Shown in pieces: positions 54,634 to 61,342 of a stretch of DNA of 64,000 nt (positions are counted from its first letter, which is position 1; each line of letters opens with the position of its first letter). The stretch comes from Bacteroidota bacterium. Lineage in GTDB: Bacteria; Bacteroidota; Bacteroidia; Bacteroidales; F082. Both the position numbers and the translations under genes were made by a program. The DNA is taken from NCBI GenBank assembly GCA_014382445.1, contig JACNJS010000084.1:102157-166156 (forward strand), read 5' to 3'. The notes beneath the pieces are model-generated. The model saw only the letters and a list, made by a program, of their open reading frames with translations, had not been told where the DNA came from and did no database searches.

Positions 54634-54702
54634 GGTTAGAGAGTTAGAAGACCGAAGTCAGCTTGCTTCTGACTTCGGTCTTCCCGCTTCGGCTCTCTAA
54701 CC
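54634..54702 (-). terminator. Nested-hairpin terminator after the minus-strand acyl-CoA ligase gene
   Basis: GAAGACCGAAGTCAG (54647-54661) pairs perfectly with CTGACTTCGGTCTTC (54669-54683) around a 7-base loop. An outer pair, GGTTAGAGAG and CTCTCTAACC, overlaps the last codons of the ligase gene. On the minus strand the hairpin is followed by TTTTT. Confidence 0.75.
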
Positions 54703-56481
54703 CTTTTTATAAATCTCACCAATCAAATTGCTGTACTTCTTTATTACAACTTTGCGTTTTAGTTTTTGGGTTGGCGATAACAAGCCATTGTCGGGAGTCC
54801 ACTGGTCGGCCACCAGGCGGAAAACTTTAATCTTAGCCACATGGTCGAGCTCCTTGTTATATTTATCAACTTCTACCTGGTAGCGGTCGATTAATTTTTG
54901 CTTGATAATCAGGTCATCATTATCGCGGAAAGTTACCTTGTGTATAGAACACCACTTATGTAAAAACTCAAAATCAGGAACAATAATAGCGGCGGCGAAT
55001 TTTTCGTTTTCGCCAACAACAATAATCTGTTCAATAAACTGAGATTCTTTAAATTGGTTTTCAACAGGCTGCGGGGCAACGTATTTTCCTCCCGAAAGTT
55101 TAAATATTTCCTTTTTACGATCGGTGATAGTTAACATCCGGTCTTCATCCAGAGTGCCAATATCGCCTGTATGAAACCAGCCATCTTTATCAATGACTTC
55201 TTTGGTTTTTTCGGGATCTTTATAATAACCAATCATCAGGTTCGGGCCTTTTTCAAGAATTTCGCCATCTTCGGCAATCATAACATCAAGCTCTTTAGGA
55301 ACTACGCCCACGCTTCCAAATTTAACACCCGGAAACGATGAATTATTTGCCGAAATAAGAGGGGATGTTTCGGTTAAGCCATAACCTTCCTGAACTATAA
55401 TCTGGGCAGCCCAAAAAATGCGTGCCAGGCGTGCCTGCAATGCAGCTCCTCCGCTTATAACCCCTTTTAGTTCCCCACCGAGAGCTTCGCGCCACTTGCT
55501 AAATATTAGCTTGTTGGCAATTGCCAGCTTTGCATTATAAATAGCACTTCGGTTAACCGGATTAGGATCATAACTATCTCCAACCCTAACTGCCCAGAAA
55601 AACAAAGCTTTTTTAATACTGGAAAGTTCCCTCCCTTTATTTATTATTTTATCGTACACTTTTTCAAAAACCCGCGGAACGGTAATGAATACATTTACTT
55701 TAATTTCGCGCATGTTATCACCAATAGTTTCAATGCTTTCGGCATAGTAAAGGGTAAGCCCCAGCGACTGCCACAAATAATTGCCTACCCGTTCGAGCAC
55801 ATGCGATAAAGGTAAAAAACTCAATGCGCGATCTCCAGCTTTAAGGTAGGTAACAAACTGGTGCGCCAACATAAAATTACTTACCACATTATTATGAGAG
55901 AGCATTACTCCTTTCGAAAGCCCGGTTGTGCCGGAAGTGTAAAGCAGGGTTAACAAATCATCGGGCTTAACATCATCGCGGCGGGAAATAAGCGTTTTTC
56001 TAAGTTCCTCATCTTTCGAAATTCCGAGATCGGTAATTTCGCGCCAGTTATGAGCTCCTGCTACTTCGTCAATTGTATAAATTTCTTCCAGATTAAGGGT
56101 TTTTTTAAATATTGGAAGAAGCTTATTATAAAGCTCTTCGCTCGAAACAATTAATATTCTTGAATCGGAGTGTGACAGTATGTGGAGATATTCCTTATCG
56201 CTGATAGTTGGATAAATACCCACATGAACGCATCCAATTTGCGACATTCCAAAATCAATAAAATTCCATTCGGGCCGGTTATTGGTAATGGTAGCAATTT
56301 TATCACCTTTGTTAAATCCCATGGCCAAAAGCCCAAGGCTGAAAGCATCAACATTTTTACGGTATTCGCTTGTGCTAAAGTTTTCCCATTTTCCGTTACG
56401 CTTTACCGATAGAGCAATTTCTTTATTAAAATTTTCCTCGGCATTTGTAAGTACATCAAAAGTTCGGGTAATTTTTGCCAT
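54697..56481 (-). CDS. Long-chain acyl-CoA synthetase (AMP-forming), second copy
   Basis: It activates fatty acids with ATP and CoA. The product has about 594 residues with the AMP-binding landmarks TLLYTSGTTGLSKGVMLSHN, GYGLTETSPL and KITDRKKEIF-like LTITDRKKEIFKLSGG. It is closely similar to the enzyme encoded at 45291-47069 in length and motifs, so the pair are probably paralogues. ATG 56481 is preferred over a longer frame to 56547, because the conserved opening MAKITRTFDVL matches the paralogue's MKVTRTFDLV. A nested terminator hairpin overlaps its 3' end. It is not linked to an obvious operon and may serve lipid synthesis or recycling. Confidence 0.92.
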   Translation of the reverse strand: MAKITRTFDVLTNAEENFNKEIALSVKRNGKWENFSTSEYRKNVDAFSLGLLAMGFNKGDKIATITNNRPEWNFIDFGMSQIGCVHVGIYPTISDKEYLHILSHSDSRILIVSSEELYNKLLPIFKKTLNLEEIYTIDEVAGAHNWREITDLGISKDEELRKTLISRRDDVKPDDLLTLLYTSGTTGLSKGVMLSHNNVVSNFMLAHQFVTYLKAGDRALSFLPLSHVLERVGNYLWQSLGLTLYYAESIETIGDNMREIKVNVFITVPRVFEKVYDKIINKGRELSSIKKALFFWAVRVGDSYDPNPVNRSAIYNAKLAIANKLIFSKWREALGGELKGVISGGAALQARLARIFWAAQIIVQEGYGLTETSPLISANNSSFPGVKFGSVGVVPKELDVMIAEDGEILEKGPNLMIGYYKDPEKTKEVIDKDGWFHTGDIGTLDEDRMLTITDRKKEIFKLSGGKYVAPQPVENQFKESQFIEQIIVVGENEKFAAAIIVPDFEFLHKWCSIHKVTFRDNDDLIIKQKLIDRYQVEVDKYNKELDHVAKIKVFRLVADQWTPDNGLLSPTQKLKRKVVIKKYSNLIGEIYKKG

Positions 56482-56786
56482 GTTGTTATAAGTTGGTAAG
56501 TACTGCCAAAAATATGATTTATTATTGACAAATTTTACAAACCCCAACTGGATTAATTTTACAACTTAATCTAGTGTAGAACCAGATGGGTTCACCTACC
56601 CGTAATACTAGTCAATAAGCTCGTTAGTTTTGTCTTATTATAGGTAGCCACACTTCTAATATCTCGACACAAATAACGAATAGTTTAAATAGGTACAATC
56701 ATTCATTATGCGTCGAAATATTAATATACCTTTGCTCTATCATAACTAACAAAACTAATTTTAGATAGTGTCTAAATGTAACTACT
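56482..56786. other. Divergent intergenic region upstream of the exported dikinase cluster
   Basis: These 305 bases hold no gene. TACCTTTG at 56727-56734 matches the -7 TAnnTTTG box, 52 bases before the small exported protein gene, but no good -33 element is paired with it. No clear promoter for the divergent ligase gene is seen. Confidence 0.4.
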
Positions 56787-57161
56787 ATGAGATCTATTTT
56801 AAGCGCATTAATTGTTTACATGTTGGCAATCATGGCTCCTCAGTGCTTCGCACAGGATGACAGCTTTAACATTCACAATGATTCCTTGAATCTTACTGTT
56901 TTGCATGTGAGCATAGACAATTTTTATGTGTCTTACCAGTTAAATGCCTATACCAAAGAAACCAACAAACAACCAGCTATTTATTCTGTTCTACATCAGA
57001 ATATTAAGGATATAAGCAATCAGAGAGGCATTGAGATTCTATCGCCACACCATCGAGGACAAAGAGATGGGAATAGATCAACCATACTCGCTGCCTATCT
57101 TCCAGATGATTTTAAGGCACCTTCCTTCAACGTCAATGTAGAAAAGCGTCCAGACAATTAA
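56787..57161 (+). CDS. Small exported protein of unknown function
   Basis: I do not recognise this family. The 124 residues start with a signal peptide (MRSILSALIVYMLAIMAPQC, followed by FAQ). The mature part of about 100 residues has no cysteine motif, no repeat and no other membrane helix. It is polar, with strand-like stretches LNLTVLHVSIDNFYVSYQL and a basic C-terminal end (VNVEKRPDN). It is encoded 24 bases before the dikinase gene and probably in the same transcript. It might be a partner or substrate-binding subunit for the dikinase, which is inference from position alone. Confidence 0.6.
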   Translation: MRSILSALIVYMLAIMAPQCFAQDDSFNIHNDSLNLTVLHVSIDNFYVSYQLNAYTKETNKQPAIYSVLHQNIKDISNQRGIEILSPHHRGQRDGNRSTILAAYLPDDFKAPSFNVNVEKRPDN

Positions 57162-57185
57162 ACTGTTAACTTATCATTCCTCATA

Positions 57186-60089
57186 ATGAAAAATAAATTT
57201 CCTATCCTATTGTTTTTGTTTGTACCATTAATAATGATGGCACAAAAGATTGAGAATACCCAGATTAAATCGATGGTGGAACAGTTCAAAACCGATCCCA
57301 AAGGTCCGTATAAAGATATTCGATGGTTCTGTCCCGATGGTACTACACGCCCACCCCAGGAACGTTGTCCTGAACCCGGATTACAACGTGCCCGTTACAA
57401 AGATGCGGTTAACTCACTCGGCAACACCAACCACATTTACCTGGGACAGATCCTGGCCAAAACAGATTTCGTCGAGTTTTGGGATGAGGATAATTACCAT
57501 TCGAGGTTGAAACAATACGAACTTGAACATTATCTGATGCGTACTGATAACGGTTGGATCCTGCGGAAAGCACAATTCTACCGCGGGGCATTTCAGGCAG
57601 AGGACGAAGAAAACTGGGGTATAGAATTTTTTAACTGGCTGTTATCCGACGACAACCGCATAGAGCAAAACTTTTTCCTTGTCAGGGAAGCAGCCAAAGA
57701 CGTTCCCCACCAGGGTGATGACAACAATACCCAACTCATCCGTTCCTTATCAAAAGAAATTTCCGACAGCGTCCCTTCCTTCCTGAATATCAGGGTTAAA
57801 ATTCATGGACAACCAGGATTCGAAGATGTTCAAACGGTTATAAAATTCAGGGACAATTATAAGAATAACCTTACGGCAAATCAACTTAAAAAGATGTCCG
57901 ACCTTATCAGCAACATGGAAGTTGTATATCAACCGGTCGATATGAATTCACTCAGAAAGTACCTAAAATACTTCCCAAAAGATACAGAAATCGCGAAATC
58001 GATTCAATTATTTATAAATCAATACAATGGAAAATCTGGTAAAGATAGGGTGATCGAGTTGTCGAAAATGATATGGATGATCCGTGAACAGTTACTGACC
58101 TATAAAAAGAGTTCCGGACGATTGGCTTTGTTGGATGTTTCCATCAAGCTAGAAGACATCCTGTTCCGGGAAATGAAATCATGGGAAAACAAAACACTTA
58201 ACGACTTGTTGACAAAAACCTACTATCTGGGCATGGCGTCTGCTGGCAGTGGCTACCTTGAAATGTGGGAGTGGAACAAGATACAATCCGGGTTGCAACC
58301 GCCGACCAATGCTTCTATCACTTTTGTCGACCTTAACAACCGCATGGAAATTTCACGGCGGATGTTGGAATGGTGTGTAGGCATGTCGCGGGGCAATTAC
58401 AAGGATGTCATCGAATTATACAATGGTTTTGAACCACTGGCAACAGGCTTTATCGACGATCGTATCCGTTCTTCCATTTTGCTTTACCTGGGAGATTGTG
58501 TAAGTGAGCTGGGCGAATTTATTTCCAAAGAGGCCAATTTGTCGAACAAGGTGATGGACATTCCAGGCCAAAACCACATCAGGGGTATTAATCCTGGGTA
58601 TGCGATGGGTGAGCTTGTGGTGATTAATGAAATTACCGGAAACACTGCCATCTCCAGCGACAAAATCTATGTATTCAACCATCCACCAGCCGATTTAAAA
58701 CCGGTAGCCGGGATTGCTACAGTTACCGAAGGAAATATGGTTTCTCATGTGCAATTGCTGGCTCGCAACCTGGGGATCCCCAACGCGGTGCTCTCGGACG
58801 AAAATCTGGAAGCACTTAGAAAATACAGTGGACAAAAAGTGTTTTATGCGGTTTCAAACAAAGGAACTGTCATTATGAAACCTGTGAATCAGATGACAGA
58901 AAACGAGAAAAAACTCTTTGAAACAAAAAAACGCAGCGAGGCAAAAATCACCGTACCCGTCGACCGGATCAATCTGAAACAGACCACCATACTTAATCTT
59001 CGGGGGGTGAATGCCTCACATTCCGGTATCTTGTGCGGACCAAAAGCTGCTAACCTGGGGCAGCTAAAACTGATGTTCCCTGATCATGTGGTTGAAGGAA
59101 TGGTGATCCCTTTCGGGATTTTTAAAGACCACATGAATCAGACCATGCCTGGTAAAATAACAACTTATTGGGAATTCCTAAATGATATTTTTAATCAGGC
59201 AGACGGCATGCTAAAACAAGGCAAAACGGATGCGGAAATTGAAATGTTTACCCTGGGTCAACTGGAAATATTACAAAATGCCATCAAGGTGATGCCGCTT
59301 AAACCAGAGTTTGTGGCCGAACTTGAAAAATCATTTTCAGGGATATTTAGAAAAAAGATGGGTAATATTACTGTGTTTCTTCGCAGCGATACCAACATGG
59401 AAGACCTCAAAGATTTCACCGGGGCAGGTTTAAATCTGACTCTATTCAATGTAATTGAGAAGGAAAAAATCCTTAACGGAATCAAAGAAGTGTGGGCATC
59501 TCCTTATGCGGAGAGAAGCTATAGTTGGCGGCAGCGTTATTTATTAAATCCTGAAAATATATATCCGTCCATCCTTGTTATTCCGAGTGTAGATGTCGAT
59601 TATTCAGGTGTTTTGATCACCAAAGGTATCCTCACTGAAAGCGACCTGGACCTGACCATTGCCTTCAGTCGCGGAGCCGGTGGTGCTGTGGAAGGGCAGT
59701 CTGCTGAATCCTATTTACTCAAATCGGATGGCGAAAATAGTTTGCTTTCTCCCGCCAGAGAACCTTTCTACAATACGCTTCCATTAACAGGAGGAACGGA
59801 AAAAAAATCAGCCACCTTCGAAAAACCCATCCTCAGCGACAATAACCTGGGTCAAATTCGTGATTTCGCAAAAGAGGTACAAAAGGACATGGCCACCGAT
59901 TCCAGGACAAGATCAGTCGGACCATTTGATATTGAACTGGGTTTCAAAGACAACCATATCTGGTTGTTTCAAATCCGTCCGTTTGTGGAAAACAAGAACG
60001 CCACACGCTCCGAATACTTAAAATCGATCACCCCTGCACTGCCTGAAGGCAAATCAATCCCGCTTAACACTTTACTGCTGAAACCATGA
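57186..60089 (+). CDS. Exported dikinase with glucan-water-dikinase domain order (His domain, then ATP-grasp)
   Basis: The protein has 967 residues with a signal peptide (MKNKFPILLFLFVPLIMMAQ). Residues 21-460 are an N-terminal region without a family that I recognise. Residues 465-570 look like the swivelling phosphohistidine domain: GIATVTEGNMVSHVQLLARN carries H521 and resembles the LSHVSVRARN motif of glucan water dikinase. Residues 610-935 are the ATP-grasp (PPDK_N) domain, with GPKAANLGQLK, VFLRSDTNMEDLKDFTGAG, VWASPYAERS and DIELGFKDNHIWLFQIRPF. In pyruvate/PEP enzymes the ATP-grasp comes first, so this order is that of alpha-glucan water dikinases. Known dikinases are cytosolic or plastidic, yet this one has an export signal. 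Its substrate is unknown. It overlaps the serine-hydrolase gene as ATGA. Confidence 0.75.
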   Translation: MKNKFPILLFLFVPLIMMAQKIENTQIKSMVEQFKTDPKGPYKDIRWFCPDGTTRPPQERCPEPGLQRARYKDAVNSLGNTNHIYLGQILAKTDFVEFWDEDNYHSRLKQYELEHYLMRTDNGWILRKAQFYRGAFQAEDEENWGIEFFNWLLSDDNRIEQNFFLVREAAKDVPHQGDDNNTQLIRSLSKEISDSVPSFLNIRVKIHGQPGFEDVQTVIKFRDNYKNNLTANQLKKMSDLISNMEVVYQPVDMNSLRKYLKYFPKDTEIAKSIQLFINQYNGKSGKDRVIELSKMIWMIREQLLTYKKSSGRLALLDVSIKLEDILFREMKSWENKTLNDLLTKTYYLGMASAGSGYLEMWEWNKIQSGLQPPTNASITFVDLNNRMEISRRMLEWCVGMSRGNYKDVIELYNGFEPLATGFIDDRIRSSILLYLGDCVSELGEFISKEANLSNKVMDIPGQNHIRGINPGYAMGELVVINEITGNTAISSDKIYVFNHPPADLKPVAGIATVTEGNMVSHVQLLARNLGIPNAVLSDENLEALRKYSGQKVFYAVSNKGTVIMKPVNQMTENEKKLFETKKRSEAKITVPVDRINLKQTTILNLRGVNASHSGILCGPKAANLGQLKLMFPDHVVEGMVIPFGIFKDHMNQTMPGKITTYWEFLNDIFNQADGMLKQGKTDAEIEMFTLGQLEILQNAIKVMPLKPEFVAELEKSFSGIFRKKMGNITVFLRSDTNMEDLKDFTGAGLNLTLFNVIEKEKILNGIKEVWASPYAERSYSWRQRYLLNPENIYPSILVIPSVDVDYSGVLITKGILTESDLDLTIAFSRGAGGAVEGQSAESYLLKSDGENSLLSPAREPFYNTLPLTGGTEKKSATFEKPILSDNNLGQIRDFAKEVQKDMATDSRTRSVGPFDIELGFKDNHIWLFQIRPFVENKNATRSEYLKSITPALPEGKSIPLNTLLLKP

Positions 60090-61339
60090 AAAAACTAAAA
60101 TTAACAATGATAGCTCTTTTCCTGTTGACCTTCGCTGGTGAAACTATAGCATATCCGTGGGACGGTTTTTCGATGACCGCAATTCGCCGTTTATTCAGGC
60201 TGCAATTAATCATGGAGGGTGTCATTAAAGATTCAAAGCCTGTACCCGGTGCACAAAAAAAGCTTAGCCAGATACAACTAAATTTAATGAATACTAAAGG
60301 CGATAGTATGGCTGTTTTTCCAGCTTTGAATCCGGCCTTGCAGAAGTCGATTAATGCGCTCTTTCCTAACATGGACGAAAGCTACTCGCTTTGTGTATTA
60401 GATATTACACCAGGTAAACCTATAAGATATGCTTATCGACAGGAAAAGAGGGGATTTATGCCGGGAAGCGTGGCAAAGCTGGCGGTATTGTCCGGATTGT
60501 TTTCAGAATTGGAAAAATTGCATCCTGATTCATTCAAGAAGCGCCAGGCACTGATGAAAAGCAGGATGGTGCGTGCCGGGAAATGGGCAAACTTTGATGA
60601 ACATATCATTCCTATTTACAATATAAATACCCAAAAACTGGTGAAGAAAGTAGTGGCGGAAAATGACACCTGTTCGCTATACGAATGGGCTGACCACATG
60701 GTTTCTGCAAGCAATAATGCTGCCGCCAGCATCGTTTGGAAAGAAGCCATACTGATGAGGGCTTATGGAGTCAATTATCCACCATCTCCAGAACAGGAAG
60801 AGATGTTTTTCAGGGATACACCAAAATCACAACTGCGTGAGCTGGCAATGGCTGTAGTTAACGAACCTTTAAGAAAGTTGGGAATTACAAAAGAGGAATT
60901 TACACTCGGAAGTATGTTTACCAGGGATGCCAAGAAAATAGTGCCAGGAGATGGAGGAACCATCGCCAGCCCTTATGGTCTGATGAAATACATGGTAGCC
61001 ATGGAACGTGGAAAAATTGTCGATTCAAATTCAAGCTTGGAAATCAAGCGCCTGATGTATTCTACCGATCGCAGGATTCGTTATGCTGCATCAACCGCCC
61101 TGAATAATGCTGCTGTATTCTATAAATCGGGCAGCCTTTACAGATGCAAGGAGGAAGAAGGATTTTCGTGCAAAAAATACATGGGCAATGTGGATAATTA
61201 CATGAATTCAGTGGTAGTAGTGGAACAACCCGATGGGAGCATCTACATGGTTACTCTGATGTCGAACGTGCTGCGGAAGAACTCGGCCAACGATCATTTT
61301 GCACTTGCTTCTCAAATCGATAAAATTATACGGAAATAG
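60086..61339 (+). CDS. Exported SxxK serine hydrolase, class A beta-lactamase / PBP-like
   Basis: The 417 residues have an N-terminal export segment (LTMIALFLLTFAGETIA) and a serine-hydrolase domain with the three motifs of the penicillin-recognising fold: S128-x-x-K131 in PGSVAKL, S-x-N in SASNNAA (S209), and KSG (347-349) in FYKSGSLY. A class A enzyme normally has a Glu in an omega loop, and no clear match is apparent, so a peptidase, an amidase or an esterase is as likely as beta-lactamase. Its ATG overlaps the stop of the dikinase gene, which ties the two functionally. The gene ends 3 bases from the convergent translocase gene. Confidence 0.78.
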   Translation: MKKLKLTMIALFLLTFAGETIAYPWDGFSMTAIRRLFRLQLIMEGVIKDSKPVPGAQKKLSQIQLNLMNTKGDSMAVFPALNPALQKSINALFPNMDESYSLCVLDITPGKPIRYAYRQEKRGFMPGSVAKLAVLSGLFSELEKLHPDSFKKRQALMKSRMVRAGKWANFDEHIIPIYNINTQKLVKKVVAENDTCSLYEWADHMVSASNNAAASIVWKEAILMRAYGVNYPPSPEQEEMFFRDTPKSQLRELAMAVVNEPLRKLGITKEEFTLGSMFTRDAKKIVPGDGGTIASPYGLMKYMVAMERGKIVDSNSSLEIKRLMYSTDRRIRYAASTALNNAAVFYKSGSLYRCKEEEGFSCKKYMGNVDNYMNSVVVVEQPDGSIYMVTLMSNVLRKNSANDHFALASQIDKIIRK

Positions 61340-61342
61340 TTA

